28,910 nucleotides of DNA from Prevotella sp. (lineage in GTDB: Bacteria > Bacillota > Clostridia > Oscillospirales > Ruminococcaceae): NCBI GenBank assembly GCA_023663025.1, contig JAMPIC010000025.1, forward strand, positions 1 to 28,910, written 5' to 3'. Below are positions 1-7,530 of the stretch, piece after piece. How positions within the stretch are numbered: the first letter of the stretch is position 1; the number at the start of each line of letters is the position of its first letter. A program made the position numbers and the translations under genes. The notes beneath the pieces were generated by a model that had not been told where the DNA came from, searched no databases, and was given only the letters and a program-made list of their open reading frames with translations.

Positions 1-64
1 GTAAAGACATAACCGGTTTGCTATGGCTTTACCGACTAAATTTATTGTAACAGGAAGTGAAATA

Positions 65-370
65 ATGCCGGTCATCATAGATACCGAAGAAAATACCGTG
101 ATAGCCAGACTTTCCGGCGAAGTGGATCACCACACCGCCAAGACTATCCGCGAAGAAATCGACCTTGCCATCGACAGGCATCACCCGCAGCAGCTCATTC
201 TCGACTTCGACGGCGTGACCTTTATGGACAGCTCCGGAATAGGTCTCGTTATGGGTCGGTACAAGATCGTCAAACCCTACGGCGGCTGCGTCATAATCGA
301 AAACACGGGAAATCAGATTAAAAAGGTCATGCGCCTTGCGGGACTGGACAGGCTTGCCGTCATCAGATAA
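65..370 (+). CDS. spoIIAA: Anti-sigma F factor antagonist SpoIIAA
   Basis: This is a small STAS-domain protein of 101 residues. In the family, unphosphorylated SpoIIAA binds SpoIIAB and frees sigma F in the forespore; SpoIIAB can inactivate it by phosphorylation. The sequence shows the GEVDHHTA segment near residues 18-25 and the DSSGIG phosphorylation loop at 55-60, where Ser56 corresponds to the known phosphoserine. An in-frame ATG lies at 23, but the start at 65 is chosen because AGGAAG sits 7 bases before it and because homologues begin close to this point. It is the first gene of a three-gene operon, 18 bp before spoIIAB. The expected sigma-H promoter would lie largely outside the window and I cannot identify it in the first 64 bases. 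Confidence 0.95.
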   Translation: MPVIIDTEENTVIARLSGEVDHHTAKTIREEIDLAIDRHHPQQLILDFDGVTFMDSSGIGLVMGRYKIVKPYGGCVIIENTGNQIKKVMRLAGLDRLAVIR

Positions 371-388
371 CAGGAAAGGAAGTCGTAA

Positions 389-838
389 ATGAAAGTGCTC
401 AACGAAATAAAGTTTACCGTTCCCGCCGACAGCCGCAACGAGGGACTTTCCCGCGTGGTGGTATCGGCGTTCGCGGCGCAGCTCGATCCGTCGGTCGGCG
501 AGGTGGGAGAGATCAAGACCGCCGTTTCCGAAGCGGTAACCAACTGCATCGTCCACGCCTACAGAGGCATGGCTTCGGACAAGGCTAAGGTGGAGATAAC
601 CGTCCGTGCGCTGGAGGACAACACGCTCTATATAAAAATACGGGACGTCGGCTGCGGCATAGCCGACGTGAAAAAAGCCATGGAACCCCTGTACACCTCC
701 GCTCCCGAGGAGGAACGGGCGGGGCTCGGCTTCGCGGTCATGGAAAGCTTCATGGACTCCGTCTCCGTCAGAAGCAAGCCCGGCAAAGGCACGACCGTCG
801 TCATGAAGCGGAAGATCCTTTCTCAAAACAATACATAA
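389..838 (+). CDS. spoIIAB: Anti-sigma F factor / serine kinase SpoIIAB
   Basis: This 149-residue GHKL-fold protein matches the usual SpoIIAB length (146 in Bacillus subtilis). The family holds sigma F inactive when bound to ATP and phosphorylates SpoIIAA. The N-box with Glu48 and Asn52 (EAVTNCIVHAY), the G1 box DVGCGI at 86-91, the GLGF motif at 112-115 and the PGKGT segment at about 131-135 together form the complete ATP-binding site. A GGAAAGGAAG-like ribosome binding site precedes the ATG. It lies between spoIIAA and sigF, the invariant order of this operon in spore formers, which makes the assignment secure. Confidence 0.96.
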   Translation: MKVLNEIKFTVPADSRNEGLSRVVVSAFAAQLDPSVGEVGEIKTAVSEAVTNCIVHAYRGMASDKAKVEITVRALEDNTLYIKIRDVGCGIADVKKAMEPLYTSAPEEERAGLGFAVMESFMDSVSVRSKPGKGTTVVMKRKILSQNNT

Positions 839-866
839 CAATACAAAAGGAAGGGAAAAAAACACC

Positions 867-1532
867 GTGAATTCTCTGAAAGACAACAGCCTTGCGGAAG
901 AAAATCTGGGGCTTGTTCACCTGTGCGCAAACCGTTTCAGGGGCAAGGGCATCGAATACGACGATCTCTACGGCGCGGGCTGCGTGGGACTTGTCAAAGC
1001 CGCCGCCGCTTTCGACCGGGAGAGGGGCGTAAAATTTTCCACATACGCCGTTCCCGTGATACTGGGTGAAATAAAACGCCTTTTCCGCGACGGGGGATCG
1101 GTCAAGGTAAGCCGTTCCGTGCGGGAGCTGGGCATGAAAATTTCCCGCGCAAAGGAACAGTTCATGCTTCTGCGCGGGAGAGAACCCGCCGTCTCCGAGC
1201 TGGCGGAAATGACGGGAGCTTCCCCCGAGGACGTCGCCGAAGCCATCGCCGTAAATCTCCCAGCCGTGTCGCTTACGGCAGACCCCGAAAACGGCGGCGA
1301 GGGACAGATCGACATTGCCGAACCGTCCCCCGACGCGGAGCTTGTGGATATACTTTCCCTGAGACAGGCTCTCGGCGCACTTGACGAGACCGACCGACGT
1401 CTGATTTACTGCCGTTACTTCAGGGACATGACCCAGACACGCACCGCCGAGGTCATGGGAATGTCGCAGGTGCAGGTGTCCCGCCGCGAAAAAAAGCTGC
1501 TCATGCTTCTGCGGGGAAACTTGTCGGAATAA
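867..1532 (+). CDS. sigF: Forespore sigma factor SigF
   Basis: This is a 221-residue sigma-70 family factor (SigB/F/G group) that directs early forespore transcription in sporulation. Region 2 is clear (YDDLYGAGCVGL at about 31-42, then FSTYAVPVILGEIKR), followed by the group-typical VKVSRSVREL segment and a region 4 helix-turn-helix near the end (MGMSQVQVSRREKKLL). The start is GTG, preceded by AAGGAAGGG. The N-terminus before region 2 is about 30 residues shorter than in B. subtilis SigF (255 aa), so part of region 1.2 is missing or reduced. Sigma G is the closest alternative, but the spoIIAA-spoIIAB context points to sigma F. Confidence 0.94.
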   Translation: MNSLKDNSLAEENLGLVHLCANRFRGKGIEYDDLYGAGCVGLVKAAAAFDRERGVKFSTYAVPVILGEIKRLFRDGGSVKVSRSVRELGMKISRAKEQFMLLRGREPAVSELAEMTGASPEDVAEAIAVNLPAVSLTADPENGGEGQIDIAEPSPDAELVDILSLRQALGALDETDRRLIYCRYFRDMTQTRTAEVMGMSQVQVSRREKKLLMLLRGNLSE

Positions 1533-1705
1533 ACAATATAAATTCATGGGACGGTGCGTCCAAAATTTCTTCAATATAATATTCAGCGGTATTATTCATA
1601 GGGTTACCGTTAACGTCTCTTGAAAATTCTGTTCGTATATGAATTTTAAATTGCCGATACTTGTTCTTTTCCGCGGCTGTTGCCGACTTGTGAGAGTATG
1701 ACAAA
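1533..1705. other. Intergenic spacer after sigF
   Basis: This is the gap between the convergent sigF and ppa genes. It carries no convincing gene. The minus strand stays open from 1704 to 1501 with a TTG start and would encode 67 residues, but it has no clear ribosome binding site, overlaps the end of sigF and its start abuts the ppa terminator. Confidence 0.5.
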
Positions 1706-1733
1706 AAAGGCTGCGCAGCAATACGCAGCCTTT
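1706..1733 (-). terminator. Rho-independent terminator of the ppa transcript
   Basis: A perfect 10-bp stem (AAAGGCTGCG with CGCAGCCTTT) encloses an 8-base loop. Read on the minus strand it is followed at once by a run of six T, as expected for termination of transcripts leaving ppa. On the plus strand the T run is interrupted, so it may also stop sigF transcripts, less efficiently. Confidence 0.88.
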
Positions 1734-1791
1734 CTGAAAACTTTTTAAAAACACTTCTTTACCGTATTCACCTTTGCGGGGGATATTTTTG

Positions 1792-2337
1792 TCATTCTTT
1801 TGCCTTGCCCTTGCAGAAGCTGTCTATGTAACGGTCTATGCACCGCTCGATTATTTCGATGGCTTCGTCTCTGCCCTTCATTTCGTCGATGACGGTCTCC
1901 TTGCCCTCCAGCGATTTGTACACCGTGAAGAAGTGGGACATCTCCTCAAAAACGTGTTTGGGGATTTCGCTTATATCCTTGTAGGAATTGTAGGTGGGGT
2001 CGTTAAAGGGTATCGCGATGATCTTGTCGTCCCGCGCGCCGTTGTCCAGCATGGAGATAACGCCGATAGGGTAGCACTTCACCAGCGCAAGGGAGCATAT
2101 CGGCTCGGAGCAGAGCACCAGCACGTCCAGCGGGTCGCCGTCCTCGGCGTAGGTGCGGGGGATAAATCCGTAGTTGGCAGGGTAGTGGGTGGAGGTGTAG
2201 AGCACCCTGTCCAGCAAAAGAAAGCCTGTTTTCTTGTCAAGTTCATACTTCATTTTGCTGCCCTTTTGGATCTCGATCACCGCGTAAAAGTTATCCTTTG
2301 TGATACGGTTGGGAGAAATGTCGTGCCAGATATTCAT
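1792..2337 (-). CDS. ppa: Inorganic pyrophosphatase (family I)
   Basis: The 181-residue protein hydrolyses pyrophosphate to phosphate in the cytoplasm and so pulls biosynthetic reactions forward. It has the soluble family I layout: EIQKGSKMKYELDK at 22-35, HYPANYGFIP at 51-60, the metal-binding signature DGDPLDVLV at 66-74 and the later acidic cluster DNGARDDK at 98-105. Its length matches bacterial family I enzymes. AAAGGAT precedes the ATG. It is the last gene of the long minus-strand run, 52 bp after the glycosyltransferase, and is followed by a strong terminator. Confidence 0.95.
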   Translation of the reverse strand: MNIWHDISPNRITKDNFYAVIEIQKGSKMKYELDKKTGFLLLDRVLYTSTHYPANYGFIPRTYAEDGDPLDVLVLCSEPICSLALVKCYPIGVISMLDNGARDDKIIAIPFNDPTYNSYKDISEIPKHVFEEMSHFFTVYKSLEGKETVIDEMKGRDEAIEIIERCIDRYIDSFCKGKAKE

Positions 2338-2389
2338 AATTATCTATCCTTTCAGATGCAGGAACGCGGAAAACTGTCCCCGTTCTGCA

Positions 2390-3349
2390 TTATTTTTTAT
2401 TCTTTTTTCCGTACAGCTCTTCCGTCTCTCTGACTATATATTGGGGACGTTTTTTGACTTCCGTATAGGTTTTGGCAAGATACTGTCCCAGAACGCCCAT
2501 GCAGAAAAGCTGTATCCCTCCGATAAGGCATATCAGCGTGACCGTCAGGGGAGTTCCCCACATTTCCTCGCCGCAGACAAGGGTCCTGACCGCCATTGCG
2601 ATTGCAAGCAGCAGGAAGATAAGTCCCATAATGACGGATAAATACAGCGGCGCTGTGGAGAACGCCGTTATCCCCTCAAAGGAGTACATCAGCAGCTTCC
2701 AGAAGTTCCAAGTGGTTTTGCCCGCGGCGCGTTCCACGTTTTCGTACTCGATATAGTACGTCCGAAAACCCACCCAGCTGAAAATTCCTTTGGAGAAACG
2801 GTTGTACTCCCGCATTGACAGTATGGAGTCCACCATCCGGCGGGTCATAAAGCGGAAATCGGAGGTGCTTTCCTCGATGTGGGTCTGGGATATTTTGTTA
2901 ATTACTCTATAAAAGCTTTTGGAAAAAAACGACAGCAGCTTAGGCTCACCCTTGCGGGAAGTCCTTTTCGTCGTGGCGCAGTCGTATTCGCCGCTTGAAA
3001 CGTACTCATACATCTTCGGCAGAAACGCGGGAGGGTGCTGCAAGTCCGCGTCCATAATGACAACGTAATCGCCCTTGGAATGCTCCAAACCCGCAAGCAT
3101 TCCCGCCTCCTTGCCGAAATTGCGGCTGAACGAGATATAGCGGAAACGTCCGTCCTCGGCGGAATATTTCCGCAGGATATTCAGCGTTTCGTCCTTTGAG
3201 CCGTCGTCTATGAACAGGAACTCAAATCCGAGACCGGGGTGCGCTTCGGACATTTCTCCCGCAACCCGCAGTATCTCCTCCCTGAACAGCGGCAGGACTT
3301 CCTGCTCGTTATAGCATGGCACGATGACCGTTATCAGTTCTTTTTCCAT
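2390..3349 (-). CDS. Membrane family 2 glycosyltransferase (GtrB/CsbB/DPM1-like)
   Basis: This 319-residue protein has an N-terminal GT-A catalytic domain (ITVIVPCYNE at about 6-15, IDDGSKDET near 47-55, DAD metal-binding motif at 100-102, DADLQHPP) and two C-terminal membrane helices at about 228-260 and 272-300. This layout belongs to polyisoprenyl-phosphate glycosyltransferases, which load a sugar onto undecaprenyl phosphate on the inner face of the membrane for later transfer to cell-surface polymers. The sugar cannot be read from sequence. The start at 3349 is preferred over an upstream GTG at 3373 because AAAGGA lies about 8 bases before it. It sits 45 bp downstream of glmS, which supplies amino-sugar precursors, but a direct link is only inference. 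Confidence 0.88.
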   Translation of the reverse strand: MEKELITVIVPCYNEQEVLPLFREEILRVAGEMSEAHPGLGFEFLFIDDGSKDETLNILRKYSAEDGRFRYISFSRNFGKEAGMLAGLEHSKGDYVVIMDADLQHPPAFLPKMYEYVSSGEYDCATTKRTSRKGEPKLLSFFSKSFYRVINKISQTHIEESTSDFRFMTRRMVDSILSMREYNRFSKGIFSWVGFRTYYIEYENVERAAGKTTWNFWKLLMYSFEGITAFSTAPLYLSVIMGLIFLLLAIAMAVRTLVCGEEMWGTPLTVTLICLIGGIQLFCMGVLGQYLAKTYTEVKKRPQYIVRETEELYGKKNKK

Positions 3350-3394
3350 TGGCAGTTTCCTTTGTTTTTGCACGGCGCGTTACGCCGCGCTGCT

Positions 3395-5215
3395 TTATTC
3401 TACGGTTACGGATTTTGCCAGATTTCTCGGCTTGTCAACGTCGCAGCCACGCTGTACAGCAGTGTAGTACGCGATAAGCTGCATTGCCACTACGGAAATC
3501 AGCGGCAGGAACATATCCTCGGCGGCGGGCAGACCTATCTTGAAGTCCGCGCACTGGCTGTCAAGCTCCTCGCTTTCCTTGCAGATCATAACCACCTTTG
3601 CCCCTCGGCTCTTGACCGTCCGCACGTTGGACAGCGTTTTCTCAAACAGCGCGGACTGCGTGGCAACGGCGATAACAGGCGTTCCCTCCTCTATGAGGGA
3701 GATCGTGCCGTGTTTAAGTTCACCCGCCGCGTAGGCTTCGCTGTGAATGTAAGAAATTTCCTTTAACTTCAGCGAACCCTCCATACTCAGCGCGTTGTCA
3801 AGTCCCCTGCCTATATACATCAGGCTGGACGCGCTGAAAATTTTGGAAGCAACGTACTGGTACGGCGAAACGTCCGCCAAACATTCCTTTATCTTTTCGG
3901 GGACTTCCTCAAGTCCCGACACAAGCCGCCTGCACTCGGTCTCGTCGATTTTTCCCAGCGCATGGGCAACCTCGAACGCGAACAGATACATAAACGCCAC
4001 CTGCACCGCGTAAGCCTTTGTGGAGCATACCGAAATCTCGGGGCCCGCATTGGTGTAAATTACCATATCCGCTTCACGGGCGATTGACGAGCCCACCACG
4101 TTCACCACGGCAAGGGTTTCCGCGCCTTTTCGCTTGGAAATTTTCAAAGCCTCCAAAGTGTCGGCGGTCTCTCCCGACTGGGAAATTATTACAACTAAAT
4201 CCCCCTCGGAAACAAGGGGATTTCTGTAGCGGAACTCCGAAGCAATGTCGACCACAACGGGAATTCTCGCCAAATCCTCTATAAGGTATTTGCCCACCAT
4301 ACCCGAGTGCATTGCCGAACCGCAGCCCACAATAAAGATCTGCCGATAACCCCGTATCTTTTCGGCGGTAAGTCCGCACTCGCTCAAATTCGGCAAACCG
4401 TCCTTAATCCTCGGAGAAACAGTGTTCCGCAAGGCGTCCGGCTGCTCGTGGATTTCTTTCAGCATAAAGTGCTCATAGCCGCCCTTCTGCGCGGAAGCCA
4501 CGTCCCAAGTGGCGGTGAGAAGCTCCTTTTCAAGGGGATCGCCGTTCATATCGGTGAAACATACGCCGCTTTCGTCCAAAATGGCAATTTCTCCCTTTTC
4601 AAGGCAGTAGTAATCACGGGTGTGCTCCAGAATAGCGGTAACGTCCGAAGCGATAAAGCTTTCCTTTTCGCCCTTGCCCACGATAAGGGGACTGTCTTTC
4701 CGCACCGCGTAGATAACGTTTTTATGCTCGCGGAAAATAATTCCCAGAGAGTACGCCCCCTCCAGGGCGGAAACCGTCTTTTCGATAGCCTCGATGGGAT
4801 CGCCCTCGTAGTAGTAGTCCAGAAGCTTAGCCACCGTCTCGGTGTCCGTCTCGCTCTCAAAGCCGTAGCCCTTGGACGTGAGAAACGCTTTCAGCTCGCG
4901 GTAATTCTCGATAATTCCGTTGTGGACAATGCAGACCCTGCCGTTGCCTATGGGGTGGGCGTTCACGTCGGACGGCTCTCCGTGGGTCGCCCAGCGGGTG
5001 TGACCTATTCCGCAGGTCGCCGAAAACGCCGCCCTCGGAAGCTTTTTAGCCAATCCCTCGTCGATCTTGCCCTTGGCTTTTACCGTCTTTATCCTGTCGC
5101 CCTCAAAAACTGCGATACCCGCCGAGTCATAGCCTCGGTATTCAAGCTTCCGCAGAGCGTCCACAAGAATATCGGTGCACCGTTCTTTTCCGACATATCC
5201 TACAATTCCGCACAT
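3395..5215 (-). CDS. glmS: Glutamine-fructose-6-phosphate aminotransferase (isomerizing)
   Basis: The 606-residue enzyme makes glucosamine 6-phosphate from fructose 6-phosphate and glutamine, the entry to peptidoglycan and amino-sugar synthesis. It starts MCGIVGYVG, with Cys2 as the glutaminase nucleophile, and includes the GHTRWATHG segment of the N-terminal amidotransferase domain. Two SIS domains follow (GCGSAMHSG, SQSGETADT, CSTKAYAVQVA) and the protein ends in the conserved KPRNLAKSVTVE tail. Length and domain order are standard. AAGGAG precedes the ATG. Only 67 bp separate it from upp, too little for the roughly 150-nt glmS ribozyme used by many Firmicutes, so control must differ here. 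Confidence 0.97.
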   Translation of the reverse strand: MCGIVGYVGKERCTDILVDALRKLEYRGYDSAGIAVFEGDRIKTVKAKGKIDEGLAKKLPRAAFSATCGIGHTRWATHGEPSDVNAHPIGNGRVCIVHNGIIENYRELKAFLTSKGYGFESETDTETVAKLLDYYYEGDPIEAIEKTVSALEGAYSLGIIFREHKNVIYAVRKDSPLIVGKGEKESFIASDVTAILEHTRDYYCLEKGEIAILDESGVCFTDMNGDPLEKELLTATWDVASAQKGGYEHFMLKEIHEQPDALRNTVSPRIKDGLPNLSECGLTAEKIRGYRQIFIVGCGSAMHSGMVGKYLIEDLARIPVVVDIASEFRYRNPLVSEGDLVVIISQSGETADTLEALKISKRKGAETLAVVNVVGSSIAREADMVIYTNAGPEISVCSTKAYAVQVAFMYLFAFEVAHALGKIDETECRRLVSGLEEVPEKIKECLADVSPYQYVASKIFSASSLMYIGRGLDNALSMEGSLKLKEISYIHSEAYAAGELKHGTISLIEEGTPVIAVATQSALFEKTLSNVRTVKSRGAKVVMICKESEELDSQCADFKIGLPAAEDMFLPLISVVAMQLIAYYTAVQRGCDVDKPRNLAKSVTVE

Positions 5216-5249
5216 AAAACTGCTCCTTAAAAATTATTTGCAAAAATCA

Positions 5250-5270
5250 GCGCCGAAACGCGTCCGGCGC
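5250..5270 (-). terminator. Weak hairpin between upp and glmS
   Basis: A 6-bp GC stem (GCGCCG with CGGCGC) has a 9-base loop and is followed on the minus strand by TGATTTTTG. It could act as a weak or partial terminator after upp and lower glmS read-through. The T run is interrupted and the stem is short, so the call is tentative. Confidence 0.4.
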
Positions 5271-5282
5271 ATTAATTTATGT

Positions 5283-5912
5283 TTATTTCGTACCGAAGAT
5301 CCTGTCGCCCGCGTCGCCCATGCCGGGAACGATATAAAGGTTCTCGTCAAGCTTTTCGTCCACCGCGCCGCAGTATATTTCCACTTCGGGGTACGCCTTG
5401 TGAACGGCTTCTATTCCCGCGGGACAGGTGATAATGCACATCATTTTGATGTTTTTCGCTCCCGCGTTTTTCAGTATCTCGATGGTCTTAACGGCAGTGC
5501 CGCCCGTGGCAAGCATGATATCGGTGATGATAACGTCCCGCTCGGCAATGTCAAAGGGGAGCTTGCAGTAGTACTGCACCGCGTTTTTGGTTTCGGGGTC
5601 GCGGAAAATTCCCACATGACCTATCTTCGCCGCAGGGACAAGCTTTACCGCACCGTCAACCATGCCCAGACCCGCTCTCAGAATGGGGACAAAAGCGAGC
5701 TTTCTTCCCGAAATGACCTTTGTTTTTGCGATGGCAAGAGGGGTCTGCACCTCCACCGTTTTCAGCGGCAGGTCTCTTGTGGCTTCGTAGCACATGAGCA
5801 TAGCCGTCTCGGAGACCAGTTCCCTGAACTCCTTTGAACCTGTGTTTATATCCCTCAGCAAGGAAATTTTATGCTGCACGAGAGGGTGTTCGATGATAGT
5901 AACGTTATTCAT
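5283..5912 (-). CDS. upp: Uracil phosphoribosyltransferase
   Basis: The protein salvages uracil to UMP with PRPP. It has 209 residues, the same as B. subtilis Upp. The PRPP-binding motif is present (VIITDIMLATGGTA at 127-140), as are FVPILRAGLGM at about 74-84 and the uracil-contacting C-terminal GDAGDR. Several in-frame starts exist; 5912 is chosen because AAAGGA lies 8 bases upstream and the resulting length is canonical, although the ATG two codons earlier (5918) is possible. It follows rpiB by 13 bp, so the two are very likely co-transcribed. Confidence 0.96.
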   Translation of the reverse strand: MNNVTIIEHPLVQHKISLLRDINTGSKEFRELVSETAMLMCYEATRDLPLKTVEVQTPLAIAKTKVISGRKLAFVPILRAGLGMVDGAVKLVPAAKIGHVGIFRDPETKNAVQYYCKLPFDIAERDVIITDIMLATGGTAVKTIEILKNAGAKNIKMMCIITCPAGIEAVHKAYPEVEIYCGAVDEKLDENLYIVPGMGDAGDRIFGTK

Positions 5913-5925
5913 GATCATGTTCCTT

Positions 5926-6363
5926 TCAGTTGTTTTCGATGTCGGCGATCTGGTCGACGCGCCGCTGATGCCTGCCGCCCTCAAAACCGGTGTTCAGAAA
6001 CGTCTCGACTATTTCGACAGCCGAGCCGCTGCCGGTAACGCGTCCGCCCATGCACAGGACGTTTGCGTCGTTATGGAGACGGGTATATTTCGCCATATAG
6101 GTATCGGTGCAGAGAGCGGCTCTGATGCCCTTTATTTTATTTGCGGCAATGGAAATGCCTATGCCGGTGCCGCAAATAAGTATAGCCTTGTCAACGCCGC
6201 CGTTAACGATCCTGCCGCAAACTTCGGAAGCCACAAGCGGGTAATCGCAGCTTGAACCGTCCATGCAGCCGAATTCCACAAAGGGAATATTTTTTTCTTT
6301 AAGCCAAGCGGTGACAGCCTGTTTCAGCTCGTAGCCGCCGTGGTCGCTTCCTATAGCAATCAT
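5926..6363 (-). CDS. rpiB: Ribose-5-phosphate isomerase B
   Basis: This 145-residue RpiB/LacAB-family sugar isomerase interconverts ribose 5-phosphate and ribulose 5-phosphate, feeding PRPP and nucleotide synthesis. It shows DHGG at 7-10, CGTGIG at 64-69 with the catalytic Cys64, the RLHNDANVLCMGGR segment, and a C-terminal GGRHQRRVDQI. GGAGG sits 6 bases before the chosen ATG; a longer in-frame reading upstream has no support. A sigma-A promoter lies just ahead. Coupling with upp makes biochemical sense, because RpiB supplies the pentose for the PRPP that Upp consumes. Confidence 0.94.
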   Translation of the reverse strand: MIAIGSDHGGYELKQAVTAWLKEKNIPFVEFGCMDGSSCDYPLVASEVCGRIVNGGVDKAILICGTGIGISIAANKIKGIRAALCTDTYMAKYTRLHNDANVLCMGGRVTGSGSAVEIVETFLNTGFEGGRHQRRVDQIADIENN

Positions 6364-6394
6364 AATTTCCTCCAAATGCAAGCGAATAATATAT

Positions 6395-6423
6395 ATTATA
6401 TCATATTTATGCGCTTCAATCAA
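6395..6423 (-). promoter_or_regulatory. Sigma-A promoter for rpiB-upp
   Basis: On the minus strand TTGATT (complement of 6418-6423) is separated by exactly 17 bases from a perfect TATAAT (complement of 6395-6400). Transcription would begin about 40 bases before the rpiB start, giving rpiB-upp, and perhaps the genes beyond, their own promoter inside the long minus-strand run. Confidence 0.75.
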
Positions 6424-6446
6424 GTATTTTTCGCAAATTGCGGATT

Positions 6447-7115
6447 TTATTTCCGCAGCTCCTTCTCCGCTTTAGTGATCTCCATATAGGCGGCTTCCAG
6501 CCTGTCGGGGGAGTGCGGCTCTTTGGCAAATCCCGCCGCGCACAGGCTTGAGGCGAGCTGCAATCTCAGGTGCGGAGGTGCGGTGATGAACTTTTCTCCG
6601 GAAATTCTGTCGGCGGCGTCGCCTACGGTCACGACGGTTCCGTCCATAGCTTCGAGACGGCTTGTCAGCTCGCCGGCCGGAAGTATTCCGTCCTCGGTGA
6701 GACGTGTGACGGTTTTTCCGTCTGAACGGAAAACAGCGCAGTACACCAGATCGAGCCGCGCCGCCATGACCGCGCATATCACGCCCCTGTGCAGGGAAAC
6801 GTTGCAGGCAAGCGCTTCCAGCGTGGAAATTCCCACGCATGGCTTATCCAAGGCGAAGCACATGGCTTTCACAGCCGCAATGCCTATCCTCAGACCCGTG
6901 TAGGAACCGGGTCCCGCCGCAGCCGCGATAATGTCAACGTCGGGAAGTTCAAGTCCCGCGCTTTTCAGCACGTCCTTGCATACGGGCAGTATCACCTGGG
7001 AATGAGTGAGCTTTGTATAGACCGTCGTTTGCGCCAGTACGGCGTTTTCGCTGCACACCGCCGCCGAGGCTGTCTTTCCCGACGTGTCAATCCCAAGAAT
7101 TATCAAAACGCTCAT
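6447..7115 (-). CDS. tsaB: tRNA t6A biosynthesis protein TsaB
   Basis: This 222-residue ASKHA-fold protein is the scaffold partner of TsaD in making threonylcarbamoyl-adenosine at tRNA position 37. It has the N-terminal ILGIDTSGKTASAAV segment and the typical AAAAGPGSYTGLRIGIAAVKAM stretch near 64-85. It overlaps tsaE by 29 bp, as often seen for this pair. The ATG at 7113-7115 has GGGAG directly against it with no spacer; a TTG at 7104-7106, eight bases after that GGGAG and giving MIILGIDTSG, fits the family better, so the true start may be 7106. Confidence 0.92.
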   Translation of the reverse strand: MSVLIILGIDTSGKTASAAVCSENAVLAQTTVYTKLTHSQVILPVCKDVLKSAGLELPDVDIIAAAAGPGSYTGLRIGIAAVKAMCFALDKPCVGISTLEALACNVSLHRGVICAVMAARLDLVYCAVFRSDGKTVTRLTEDGILPAGELTSRLEAMDGTVVTVGDAADRISGEKFITAPPHLRLQLASSLCAAGFAKEPHSPDRLEAAYMEITKAEKELRK

Positions 7116-7530
7116 CTCCCGTGACAGTGATTTTGCGGACGGTTTCCCCTATAGTCTCGATAGTTACCGTTATAACGTCCGGAGGCAGGCAGTCCGCGAT
7201 ATTTTCCGACCACTCGCAGGCGACGACTGCGTCCTCGGAAATATAGTCGTAGAACCCCGTTGTCTCCAGAGCCTCGGCGTTCAGTATCCTGTACATATCG
7301 AAGTGGTAAAGGGTAATGCCTTTACCCCGATACTCGTTCACCAGCGCAAAGGTGGGGGAGGACACTTCGTCCGGCAGACCCAATCCCAAAGCTACGCCGC
7401 GTGTAAAAGCGGTCTTTCCCGCGCCAAGACCGCCTCTGTAAGCGATAATGTCCCCGCCTCGGAGCATTTTGCCGATACGCTCCGCAAAAGCGATCGTCTC
7501 CTCGGGGGAGCGGGTCGTAACGCTAATCAT
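7087..7530 (-). CDS. tsaE: tRNA t6A biosynthesis ATPase TsaE
   Basis: This 147-residue P-loop ATPase is required for the cycle of the TsaBD complex in t6A modification of tRNA. The Walker A loop GGLGAGKT is at 33-40, followed by the family segments VSSPTFALVNEY, the HFDMYRI motif near residue 78 and ACEWSENI. Its length is typical. It lies upstream of tsaB with overlapping ends and itself overlaps the end of the GNAT gene by 8 bp, so all three are probably translated from one message. Confidence 0.95.
   Translation of the reverse strand: MISVTTRSPEETIAFAERIGKMLRGGDIIAYRGGLGAGKTAFTRGVALGLGLPDEVSSPTFALVNEYRGKGITLYHFDMYRILNAEALETTGFYDYISEDAVVACEWSENIADCLPPDVITVTIETIGETVRKITVTGDERFDNSWD

Noticed and set aside
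1..64. Coding start at ATG 23 for SpoIIAA
   Set aside because: It has no ribosome binding site and would add 14 residues not found in the family; ATG 65 has AGGAAG at correct spacing.
1501..1704. 67-residue minus-strand open frame after sigF, with protein-like composition
   Set aside because: It starts with TTG, lacks a ribosome binding site, overlaps the end of sigF and abuts the ppa terminator; at most a decayed remnant.
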